Positions 16,850-24,852 of a stretch of DNA of 56,192 bases are shown piece by piece. How positions within the stretch are numbered: position 1 is the stretch's first letter; each line of letters starts with the position of its first letter. Made by a program: the position numbers and the translations under genes. The stretch comes from Tissierella praeacuta DSM 18095 (GTDB taxonomy: Bacteria; Bacillota; Clostridia; Tissierellales; Tissierellaceae). Location of the stretch: NCBI RefSeq assembly GCF_900128955.1, contig NZ_FQTY01000019.1:1-56192 (forward strand), read 5' to 3'. The notes below the pieces were generated by a model, which was given only the letters and a program-made list of their open reading frames with translations, did no database searches and had not been told where the DNA came from.

Positions 16850-17412
16850 CTTATGCAAGATTTCTCTGCTGATATGAAAAATAAAATTTGGGTTAGTGAG
16901 ATAACATATATTCCTACTAAAGAAGGATTTCTATATCTGATGGCTTATATGGATTTATATACTCGTAAAATTGTAGGTTGGTCTATGGATAAAAATATGA
17001 GAGAACAATTAGTAATTGATGCGTTAGAGTCCGCTATATGGAATGAATCACCCCATGAAGGCCTTGTTGTGCATACCGAATGGAAGATCTCAATTTATTG
17101 GTAAGAGGTACCACATTGAAGTTGAAAAACATGGTATTATTCAAAGTATGAGCGATGCTGGTAATCCTTATGACAATGCCATCATGGAATCCTTTAATAA
17201 ATCATTAAAACAATGCTAACAAAAAAACAATGCTAACAAAGTCTTTGCCACACGAGAAGAGGCTAAAAAAGCCATATTTGAATACATAGAACTTTTCTAT
17301 AATAGAAAGTGAAGGCACTTCTTCCCCTTGATATTTATCTCCTTTAGAATATAAAAAACTGAACCTGAGCAAATAGGCCATTCATCAAGTCCGCCTAACT
17401 GGGTCTAGTCCA
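16850..17412 (+). pseudogene. IS3-family transposase (OrfB) remnant
   Basis: The frame opens as QDFSADMKNKIWVSEITYIP and YMDLYTRKIVGWSMDKNM, the rve integrase core of IS3/IS150 OrfB. The first 100 or more residues are missing. After HTEW it shifts frame near 17090 where HSDRGSQY is expected, resumes as GKRYHIEVEKHGIIQSMSDAGNPYDNA including the catalytic ESF, then is broken again around 17216 (a short duplication, AACAAAAAAACAATGCT) and in the terminal FYNRK segment. The right end is near 17412 (AACTGGGTCTAGTCCA). No functional product is possible. Confidence 0.88.
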
Positions 17413-17421
17413 TGATGTGTC

Positions 17422-17658
17422 TTATTTAATTTTTCTTATTTCTTCTATAATAGTCAGTGCACAATAGAATATTGTAAAAATGATACCAACACTAAAACTT
17501 ACTATAATTGAAAAATCTGATTGGAATATTAAACCCAAAATTAGGTTTATTCCAAACATAGTCAATAAAAATATAGAAAGAGTATATAAGACAGCTTTTA
17601 ATACCTTCTTCATAAATCTATCATGATCTTCTAGTATTTTTTTGTCTTTATTATCCAC
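17422..17658 (-). CDS. Small two-helix membrane protein
   Basis: The 78-residue protein has a charged N terminus (MDNKDKKILEDHDRFMKK) and two hydrophobic helices (about 20-43 and 49-70), ending EEIRKIK. It starts at GTG, preceded by AAGGAG seven bases away. No family is recognised. It lies 60 bp downstream of the larger membrane protein gene, so the two may be co-expressed. It abuts the IS3 remnant on its 3' side. Confidence 0.65.
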   Translation of the reverse strand: MDNKDKKILEDHDRFMKKVLKAVLYTLSIFLLTMFGINLILGLIFQSDFSIIVSFSVGIIFTIFYCALTIIEEIRKIK

Positions 17659-17718
17659 AGAATTCTCTCCTTCCTATTGCCCATTTTATACCGATGTACA
17701 TGTGAAATATTTAGAAAA

Positions 17719-18651
17719 TTAATTTAGGTAGGTAAAAATCACATTTATAGTTTCCTCAGAAAAATTAATAGGAAAAATATCATAGTAGTATTTCCTATCC
17801 AAATGAAAATCATCTTTATTTAGTTGTTCGATTGCTATATTTTTATTAGATGTTATAATGAGTCGGTCAATATATCCATTTTCTAATCTGTTTTCCTGAT
17901 TATTTGAATTCTCATAATGAAATGACATCATATAATATGGATTACTATCACTTCTCATTCTTTCATAGTTTAAAAAATCAGTAGATATAATATTTTTAAT
18001 CATAATTGAATTTAGTCCCATTGTAATTTTCTTCAGGTCTTCAGGTGATTTAATTTTAATATTTGTATTTAGATCTGCTGAATTCTTTCCAGACTCATTA
18101 GCATAATATTTATGAATCGAAATATATTCAGGAACTTTAACACTATCAATGAATATATTCCTTGAAGGACGCATACGAAACAATATTAACTCATATACTA
18201 AAATGCTTATTATGAAAATATTTATTAATAAATCTCCTAATATATACAAATTATTATACTTATTCTCATTTAGTTTTCTTTCCCTATAGCTATTTACTAA
18301 CTTCTCAATTAACAAAACAAGTATTATTAAACTAAAGGTACCAAAGCACACCCAATAAGTATACTTTAAATTATAATTATTTGACAAAAATATTTTATAT
18401 AAACATACATTAAACACTACTATTAATCCTATTCTTATAGTAAGTATTGAGATAACTGATTTATTCTTTAAAATATCTACTTTTCTATATTCATTTATTG
18501 GAATTACTATAAATTGTACGAAAAGAACTATGCTAATATTTATATATTGCACCAACAGAGGAGCTTCTATTAATCCAAATATAAAAAACAGAATAAGATT
18601 TATTCCTAAAATGTAATAAGCTAAATTCTTTTTTATATTTGATATATTCAT
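17719..18651 (-). CDS. Membrane protein of unknown function
   Basis: Of the 310 residues, roughly the first 165 hold five hydrophobic segments (LAYYILGINLILFFIFGLI, YINISIVLFVQFIVI, then three more). The C-terminal 140 residues form a soluble domain from SVKVPEYISIHKYYANESG to the end. The ATG start is preceded by GGAGGG with good spacing. No known family comes to mind. The layout suggests a sensor or an immunity/stress protein. It is followed by the small two-helix protein gene. Confidence 0.7.
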   Translation of the reverse strand: MNISNIKKNLAYYILGINLILFFIFGLIEAPLLVQYINISIVLFVQFIVIPINEYRKVDILKNKSVISILTIRIGLIVVFNVCLYKIFLSNNYNLKYTYWVCFGTFSLIILVLLIEKLVNSYRERKLNENKYNNLYILGDLLINIFIISILVYELILFRMRPSRNIFIDSVKVPEYISIHKYYANESGKNSADLNTNIKIKSPEDLKKITMGLNSIMIKNIISTDFLNYERMRSDSNPYYMMSFHYENSNNQENRLENGYIDRLIITSNKNIAIEQLNKDDFHLDRKYYYDIFPINFSEETINVIFTYLN

Positions 18652-18856
18652 AGGTTTCCCTCCCCCCTTCCATATCTTTATATGAATTTTTTGTTTCGTA
18701 ATATTATTCTACTAAAAATTACTTATATGGACAGTATAACATATTTACAAGAAATACTTCCATTGTTTACCTACCTTCTGAATACCTTACTTTATTTTGA
18801 GGATAACTTACCTATATATTGATTCTTAATACTTTATATCATAATTAAAATCAAAC

Positions 18857-19665
18857 CTATAAAATTTTATGCTCAATAATGTATTTGCTTAAAATCACCT
18901 TCCAAACATCAGAGTTAATTGTATTATCAAATAGATCTGATGAGAATTTAGTATAATGTATTTTATCTTGATTTATTAATAAATCCTTCTTCACATTCGA
19001 TATTTTTCCTTCAGATAATATAATATCTATATCATCTCTATTCAAAATATTTAAGGCATCATGTAACTGTGGTATTTCATAAGGTTTTATTCCGCTACAT
19101 AACATCTTTATTTCTCCAATTTCAAAGACTTTTAAATTTCTTTCATTTAATGTTCCTATGTCTATAATGTTAAAGTTATAATTTTCCATGGGAATATTAC
19201 CATTGAAAAATAATCCACTCCATTTTGTGAAAAATATTCATCATTAATAGGGATATTGAAAAAGAAATGGGAGTGGATTTTTTCAAGATGACTATTTCCA
19301 TTTGCTTCTGTATATGATACCTTTGCCCCTATACTAGATAGATAAGATGCCATATTCATTGCTGTAGTAGTAGTTCCCACTCTTGTCATAGCTCCTGCTA
19401 TTATAATCTTTATGTTTTCTCCTGTGAATGAGTATTGTGTAATTGTTTCTATATCAAAATCCATACTTATATTCATGGATTTTAATAAATATTCCTTATT
19501 CATTCCCTGGGGACTTACACATATACGTATTTCTTCTATTATCTTTTCAATGTTTTTAGCTGTTATTATATTATAAGTTTGGGTTTCATCTACGATTCTA
19601 TTTAATGAAAATTCTCCTGAAAGCTTTTTTACAATTATATCTTTTTCCTTTGTGGGAGTATCCTC
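18857..19665 (-). pseudogene. ParA/MinD-like ATPase, 5'-truncated with one frameshift
   Basis: Two overlapping frames join into one protein. The first gives EIRICVSPQG, then GENIKIIIAGAMTRVGTTTTAMNMASYLSSIGAKVSYTEAN, a deviant P-loop ATPase core. The second, from MENYNFNIIDIGTL, carries the rest, including IDIGTL at the Walker B/switch position. Adding one T to the T-run near 19212 restores a continuous DYFFNGNIPMENYNFNIIDIG. The P-loop lacks the usual Lys (RVGTTTT). The 5' end is cut at 19665 where the frame meets a stop. Proteins of this shape are found in conjugative and tad-like clusters, so this fits the mobile-element debris. A sequencing indel is the alternative to a true frameshift. 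Confidence 0.7.
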
Positions 19666-19667
19666 TT

Positions 19668-19720
19668 ATGAGCCTTTGAATGAGTGATTAACTTATTCAA
19701 AGCTCTATTTTCGGGCTCAT
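19668..19720. repeat. Nested inverted repeat at a gene breakpoint
   Basis: The outer arms ATGAGCC (19668-19674) and GGCTCAT (19714-19720) enclose inner arms 19675-19685 and 19691-19701 (one mismatch). It begins exactly where the ParA-like frame is cut, so it may be an insertion-sequence end. Confidence 0.45.
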
Positions 19721-19876
19721 ATCCGACACTTAAACAAAAATAAAAAAGAAGCTATATTCTTAGATTCTCATCATCTGGAGCAATATTTTCCTTATTGAAA
19801 AAACAACTAAATTACACACTTACCTATACGGATTTATATTTAATCTGTTTAATAAGTATTTAATATCATCATAGTC

Positions 19877-20623
19877 TTAGTCTGTTATTCCTGCTAGAAG
19901 TAATTTCATAGTCAATAGATGTTTTGATGCTACAGGAACAATCTTTAAACTATTAACAGATTTTGAGTCACATGAAAGCAATGTCATTGCTGCTTTAGAT
20001 CTTTCGTATAGCAACTTTTCTTCTTCGTCATTATTACCATGAATTATTAGAACTGGGCAATCAACATCTTCTAATAATTTCTTCTGATTAATCAGCTCAA
20101 AATCTTCCAAAATTCTTTTATCAATTACAATCTCTTTCCGTACTTTCAGTGATGTATATTCTGTTAAATACCCTTTTCCCTCCAGTTCTTTCATTTGTTC
20201 TTTTGTAAAGACTTCGAGCCAGTTATACTTCATGGAATCGGTTAAAGCACCTGACAAAACCATTGTTATTATTTCAGGACTATAGCTTTTCAAACAAATA
20301 AGAGTTCCGAGACTATGTCCATAAAGGGCAATTTTTTTATATCCCTTTGACTTTACAAATTCAATGGCATGCTTCAAATCATCTATTTCTTTTTCAACAG
20401 TCAGAATATCATCATCACTTTCTCCACAACCACTAAAGTCAAAAAGTAAAGCACTATAACCGGATTTATTGAATGCTATAGCAAGCCTCTCAAATCTTCC
20501 TTTTGAATACTTATCAGACATAAATCCATGACACATTACAATTATTGATTCAGAGTCAGCTGAATATATATGTCCAACTAATTTTAAGTCCCTTGAGTTC
20601 TTAAATGTAACTCTTTCCATCAT
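19877..20623 (-). CDS. Alpha/beta hydrolase
   Basis: The 248-residue protein of the serine-hydrolase fold has the oxyanion HGFMSDKYS near residue 31, the nucleophile Ser in GHSLG (about residue 101), an acid in HGNNDEEE and a His in ASKHLL near the C terminus. The order matches lysophospholipase/BAAT-type esterases with the cap region in the middle. It is cytoplasmic and the substrate is unknown. GGAGGGAAGT precedes the start, which could be either of two adjacent ATGs. It stands alone at the edge of the decay island. Confidence 0.9.
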   Translation of the reverse strand: MMERVTFKNSRDLKLVGHIYSADSESIIVMCHGFMSDKYSKGRFERLAIAFNKSGYSALLFDFSGCGESDDDILTVEKEIDDLKHAIEFVKSKGYKKIALYGHSLGTLICLKSYSPEIITMVLSGALTDSMKYNWLEVFTKEQMKELEGKGYLTEYTSLKVRKEIVIDKRILEDFELINQKKLLEDVDCPVLIIHGNNDEEEKLLYERSKAAMTLLSCDSKSVNSLKIVPVASKHLLTMKLLLAGITD

Positions 20624-20845
20624 ACTTCCCTCCTAACAATTGAATTTAAAGCTTACCCCTTATATAAATATACCTTATTCAATTAAAGGCTCACAGCAGA
20701 TTTCAACCCTAGATGTTTCTTATCTTAAATTAAAGTCTGCATTGATAAGTTTATTCTGTTAGCAAATACCACATATACAGCTATTATAGGATATCAGCAA
20801 CTTTTATGCCTTATTAATCAATCTTTATTTGAGTACAAATTATTT

Positions 20846-21532
20846 TTACAATTTATGTATAATTGATTTTAATTCAATTAAATCATCAATAACATAGTCT
20901 GCTTTTGATAGTTCTTCTTCACGTGCAAAATCGAAATTACATCCTATGGATACTAATCCATTATCCTTCGCTGCATTTATATCCGAAATACGATCTCCCA
21001 CAATTGCCCCTCTCTGAATATTATACTTTCTTAAAATAAACTCAACTAAATTAGATTTATCTAATGACTCAATCTCTTCTATGCTATAGAAGTCAAATAT
21101 CCAGTTATCTAATTGATAAAAACTTACAATAGTTTTTAAGTATTCCTTTAATCCATTACTAGCTATGAATATTGACCAATTGTTATCTCTTAAATAACTA
21201 AAAACATCTTCTACATGTGGATATAAAGCACCTTTACCATTTTTTATATTCTCAATCAATACTTTAAGGAAAAATGAATCTGTAAATTTTCTCACCTCTT
21301 GTGAGTGATCTGGTAATAAAATCTCCCATACTTTTGGTAATGGAGCACCCATTATCTTACGATATTTTTCAATTGGAATTTCTCCATTCCATTCATTAAT
21401 TGATTCTAAATAATTAAAAGTTTCAAGTAATGATATTTCTAAAACCTTATTCGTCTGAAAAAGTGTTCCATCCATGTCAAATATAATAGATTTTTTTGTT
21501 GAATTCTGTTCATTATATATAATTTCTGTCAT
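20846..21532 (-). CDS. HAD-superfamily phosphatase (phosphoglycolate phosphatase-like)
   Basis: The 228-residue protein has HAD motif I IFDMDGTLF at residues 17-25, motif II in FIASNGLK, and motifs III/IV as GAIVGDRISDIN with the two acidic residues. A four-helix cap domain lies between motifs I and II, as in the Gph/beta-phosphoglucomutase subgroup. It would dephosphorylate a small metabolite; the substrate cannot be deduced. The start ATG is at 21532 with AGGAGG just upstream. It is a single gene with AT-rich flanks. Confidence 0.9.
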   Translation of the reverse strand: MTEIIYNEQNSTKKSIIFDMDGTLFQTNKVLEISLLETFNYLESINEWNGEIPIEKYRKIMGAPLPKVWEILLPDHSQEVRKFTDSFFLKVLIENIKNGKGALYPHVEDVFSYLRDNNWSIFIASNGLKEYLKTIVSFYQLDNWIFDFYSIEEIESLDKSNLVEFILRKYNIQRGAIVGDRISDINAAKDNGLVSIGCNFDFAREEELSKADYVIDDLIELKSIIHKL

Positions 21533-22011
21533 ATTATCCTCCTATTTGCAATTTATATTTCTGCTTATTTCCTATAACGTTCGAGTATTGCCAAAATTTC
21601 TAAAGGTTGGATAGCTATTATCTTAATATGATTTTGTCAACGGCTAGTCCAATATGAAATTTGTACATATTCAAAACTATTGTAGGATTACTATTTTTCA
21701 ATTAACAACATAGTCCTCAGATATAAATTGATATACCTTTATAAAATTACTTAAGCTTCCATATGATCTTTCATTATATTCTTTTCATCATATATCCTTC
21801 AAATCTAAAGAGAACTTACAAAATGGCTCCAGAGACTCTGCTATAAAAATGCTGAAATCTTTTTCTTAATATAAATTCTTCACATAACAAAGAATATATC
21901 ATAAGTGACATGTAAATATTCTATAAACAAAAAAACAATCATATTGACTAAAATTTAAGAAATTGTCTTCAGCTCTTTTATTCATTTTAACGATTTACTT
22001 ATAATACACTT
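21533..22011. other. Intergenic, no gene seen
   Basis: 479 bp of AT-rich DNA; no supported frame, repeat or RNA motif was recognised. Confidence 0.45.
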
Positions 22012-22524
22012 TTACATTAAATTATCAATCTCCTCTTGGATTGTATTATAAAATTTCAATATCTCTTGGAACATATAAACATCTTCATCATTTAGTAATA
22101 TACATTCTTTTCCATCTGCTCTTTCAAAAAGCTGTTCATAATATTCTTTTATATCCTCCCCGTTTATTGGTTCAATAGAATTATAATTATCCCATAGTTG
22201 TTGAAAACCATTACTTAATTCAGAATTTATAAAGCGAGATTTTTTCTTGAATCCAAATATACTTCTTTCTAAATTACGATGATATATTTTAAAGCATTTT
22301 ATATCTTTATAATCTATATATTTTTTCTCATTATTTAAAATCATATTATCTACCTCAGCTTTACTCTTACTAATTGAATTATTTATCTCATATAAAAATT
22401 GTTGTTTATCTTCATTTATATATCTTTTTTGCTTAGAATAAATACTATTAGAAAATAAAAGCGATACAATACTAATAAATATTAATATCACTACCCATGC
22501 CTTCAACTTATTAAGTATAGTCAA
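22012..22524 (-). CDS. Hypothetical membrane-anchored protein
   Basis: The 170-residue protein has an N-terminal membrane helix (AWVVILIFISIVSLLFS, residues 9-25) and a long soluble helical tail (KSKAEVDNMIL, RADGKECILLNDEDVYMFQEILKFYNTIQEEIDNLM). It starts at TTG (22524) with GGGGGAAG upstream, overlapping the TGA of a broken upstream frame, as in a translationally coupled pair. No family is recognised. The upstream partner has lost its 5' end. Confidence 0.6.
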   Translation of the reverse strand: MTILNKLKAWVVILIFISIVSLLFSNSIYSKQKRYINEDKQQFLYEINNSISKSKAEVDNMILNNEKKYIDYKDIKCFKIYHRNLERSIFGFKKKSRFINSELSNGFQQLWDNYNSIEPINGEDIKEYYEQLFERADGKECILLNDEDVYMFQEILKFYNTIQEEIDNLM

Positions 22525-22664
22525 TTTACTTCCCCCTTTTTATAACCTAAGTAAATACTGCAGTATTTATAAGTTTCAGTGATAAAATTTAAATTTTTAT
22601 CTTCAACTAAATCTATATAATATTCTTTTAATCTACTCTGTTTGACTTCATATATGCTTTCATA
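22521..22664 (-). pseudogene. C-terminal remnant of a coupled upstream gene
   Basis: An open frame of about 47 codons (YEVKQSRLKEYYIDLVEDKN to YCSIYLGYKKGEVN) ends in the TGA that overlaps the TTG start of the next gene. It has no start codon or ribosome site and stops upstream, so only the tail of a gene is left. Confidence 0.4.
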
Positions 22665-23024
22665 TTAAATAAAAAAACAGCCTAAATTCAGACCACATAT
22701 TAACTATAAAATATATGGATATCTTAGAATAATATCTGAGTTAGATGCTAGAGATATAATAGCTAATCATAAAGGAATATATAGAACTTCTTTATAATAA
22801 AAAGAGGTGGCACTCTTCCCTTAGATATAAATGTTCCATTACCTTCTCTTTTTTAAATCCAAATAAATTTTTACTAAAAATACTTTTAATTTCTATTTCT
22901 CCTCAATATAAAAATACCATAAGATTCTTTTATAAATAATACGGTATTTCAATGAAATATTAAGTTTTAATAATCATGATGTTTAACATATATAAAACTT
23001 TAACAAGAAACTAAATTTTCACTT
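22665..23024. other. Decayed intergenic DNA
   Basis: Apart from the IS3 scar listed separately, no gene is seen; short AT-rich inverted repeats only. Confidence 0.4.
22775..22837 (+). pseudogene. Scar of an IS3-family transposase C terminus
   Basis: Twenty-one codons read EYIELLYNKKRWHSSLRYKCS, matching the conserved EYIE-FYN-KRRHSSLGY end of IS3 OrfB. The same C-terminal segment, broken, is seen in the remnant at 17.3 kb. Confidence 0.6.
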
Positions 23025-23155
23025 CTATAAAATCATCTTTGCTACTAATTCACCTTCTTCAATATTACCTGTTTCCATAAACCATAATGATGCATAGAGT
23101 GATTTTGCTACAACCATTAAAATTATCAAATGTAACTTTCCGTAATTCTACCATA
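23025..23155 (-). pseudogene. Possible acetyltransferase remnant
   Basis: The first part reads VELRKVTFDNFN, like the start of GNAT acetyltransferases of the BltD type. A shift to another frame then gives VAKSLYASLWFMETGNIEEGELVAKMIL before TAG. The similarity is weak and the frame is broken, so this is a tentative remnant. Confidence 0.3.
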
Positions 23156-23237
23156 AATAGCTACCTTAGTTAATATAATCTTCATCTTAACTTTTGCCTT
23201 CGAATTTAGAACATCTATATTTTAACTTAATCTTAAA

Positions 23238-23405
23238 TTAGTCTGATTTGCTAGTCATCTCTTTATAAATTCGCTCTAAAGTAATTAAAGCTGGACTTAA
23301 AATTCCAACAATCAAAAATAAGGTTTCATAGAGTTCATTATTAAGTACTGCTCCTATAGCAATACCTATGTATCCTCCTAGTATTGAGAGTAAAACTAAG
23401 GCCAT
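23238..23405 (-). CDS. Small two-helix membrane protein (55 residues)
   Basis: ATG with GGGAGG eight bases upstream opens MALVLLSILGGYIGIAIGAV and continues to ITLERIYKEMTSKSD before TAA. It has two hydrophobic segments joined by LNNELYET, with a Gly-rich first helix (LGGYIGIAIGA). The strong ribosome site, clean hydrophobicity pattern and charged C terminus argue for a real gene although it is short. No family is recognised. Confidence 0.55.
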   Translation of the reverse strand: MALVLLSILGGYIGIAIGAVLNNELYETLFLIVGILSPALITLERIYKEMTSKSD

Positions 23406-23546
23406 ATTTTTTACACCTCCCTAATAAAACTATTAGTAAGTCAATATCTTTCACTACTATATTATAAAATCTCATAATCATAACAGCATTATTTTCTATG
23501 CACTAATAGAAATTAATAAATTTGTATCCTTCATTTCTTTCTGTTC

Positions 23547-23690
23547 TTAAATTAACCAGTCCATATTTACCTCTTGATTCCCAATATGAAACATAAGAAA
23601 GTCCTGGTTTGAATTATATATTTCTAGCACCCTCTTAATATCTTCTTCTGCTATCTCTTTTATGGTCAATTTTTTTGTCTTTAATATCAT
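23547..23690 (-). pseudogene. GNAT N-acetyltransferase, truncated by a stop
   Basis: AGGAG precedes ATG, which opens MILKTKKLTIKEIAEEDIKR and continues VLEIYNSNQDFLMFHIGNQE, a typical GNAT N terminus. It stops at TAA after 47 codons, but the frame goes on as EQKEMKDTN, as expected for the family, before further stops. Less than a third of the domain is left. Confidence 0.6.
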
Positions 23691-23976
23691 CCTGTATTCT
23701 CCTATTATTAATAATTCTATTTAACAAAAATAATATTTTAATATTTATTCTATAAAATATTATTCTATATTTTTATTATTCTATATTTTTTTTCAAAATC
23801 CTTCTTTTTAAATTAAATATCTCCCAAAACATAAAGCAAGTAATTTGATTGATATCTTCTGAATAAATTTAATAGCTGTTTTAAAAGAATTATCATGAAA
23901 ACAATTTATGGGATTTAACTTTTTAAAATATATAATATAGATACCTAGTAATTAATGACAAAGCCCTAAGAACCCA

Positions 23977-24456
23977 TCATTCTTCTTTCTTAAATATCTC
24001 CCTATAGTTAATATACATTTCTAATATCTTCTTATTTTCATGAAAAAATTTATATAGAATCTCTAAATTATTAATCGTACTAGATGAAATGTAATGCTCT
24101 ATTAGTTCTGTTTGAATTAAAGTATTTTCTTTGCATCCTATAAAATGCAAAAACTTTTCTATGGTATTGTGTCTATTTAATAAAAATTCTCCTAATTTTT
24201 CCCCATCCTCTGTTAAGGTTACAATTCCATATTTCTCATAATTAACTAATCTTAACTCCCCTAGTCTTCTTACCATCTTTGAAGCAGATGAGTCCTTTAC
24301 ATTCAATAGTCTTGCCAATGTATTTATTCGAATATATGGTTCTTCTAAACTATTTCTATATATCATTTCAAGATAATCTTCTAATGCTGGAGTAAGTAAA
24401 GTCCTGCCATACTCATTTAACTCATATCCTCTTACTGTACGAAATTTGCTATTCAA
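23977..24456 (-). CDS. DtxR/MntR-family metal-dependent repressor
   Basis: About 159 residues. The winged helix reads PALEDYLEMIYR, RINTLARLLNVKDSSASKMVRRLGELRLVNYEKYG, then TLTEDGEKLGEFLLNRHNTIEKFL with His/Glu residues at the usual metal sites of the dimerisation domain. There is no SH3-like third domain, as in MntR-size members. I favour the TTG at 24456 as start because AGGAG lies eight bases before it; the ATG at 24462 would be too close. It is divergent from feoAB, with a large palindrome between, so it is probably the Fe(II)-responsive repressor of iron uptake. Confidence 0.88.
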   Translation of the reverse strand: MNSKFRTVRGYELNEYGRTLLTPALEDYLEMIYRNSLEEPYIRINTLARLLNVKDSSASKMVRRLGELRLVNYEKYGIVTLTEDGEKLGEFLLNRHNTIEKFLHFIGCKENTLIQTELIEHYISSSTINNLEILYKFFHENKKILEMYINYREIFKKEE

Positions 24457-24533
24457 TATCATCACTCCTAAAATTTAACTAATAAATTATATATTATTAT
24501 ATATACGAGTAACACATAGAAAGTATTTTACAT

Positions 24534-24572
24534 ATTTTAGTGTAGGGAAAGTTTTTTTCCCAAGACTAAAAT
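24534..24572. promoter_or_regulatory. Nested palindrome upstream of feoA (candidate operator or leader hairpin)
   Basis: ATTTTAGT (24534-24541) mirrors ACTAAAAT (24565-24572), and inside it GGGAAA (24545-24550) mirrors TTTCCC (24556-24561). It lies between the divergent DtxR-type regulator and feoA, 24 bp before the feoA start. It could be the repressor operator or an RNA hairpin near the ribosome site TAGGGGGG. Confidence 0.55.
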
Positions 24573-24595
24573 ATATTTCTTAGGGGGTTTTTTAT

Positions 24596-24835
24596 ATGGA
24601 TAATATTTATATTCCACTTAACTCATTATCAATTGGAGAAAAGTGTAAGGTTAAAAAATTAATGTCTGAGGGGTTAACAAGAAGGAGATTATTGGATTTA
24701 GGATTAATTGACAATACTATAGTAGAACCTTTACATCAAAGTCCTTCAGGTGACCCTATTGCTTATTTTATTAGGGGCGCTGTAATTGCCCTTCGTTCCG
24801 ATGTGGCTTCTATGGTTTTAGTAGAAAAACTTTAA
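24596..24835 (+). CDS. feoA: Ferrous iron transport protein A
   Basis: The 79-residue SH3-like protein has the FeoA motif LTRRRLLDLGLIDNTIVEPLHQSPSGDPIAYFIRGAVIALR. It is a cytoplasmic accessory to the FeoB channel. ATG start; TAGGGGG precedes it. It is the first gene of feoAB, 17 bp before feoB, and likely under the divergent DtxR-type repressor. Confidence 0.95.
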   Translation: MDNIYIPLNSLSIGEKCKVKKLMSEGLTRRRLLDLGLIDNTIVEPLHQSPSGDPIAYFIRGAVIALRSDVASMVLVEKL

Positions 24836-24852
24836 ATTAGGAGGGAAAGTTT

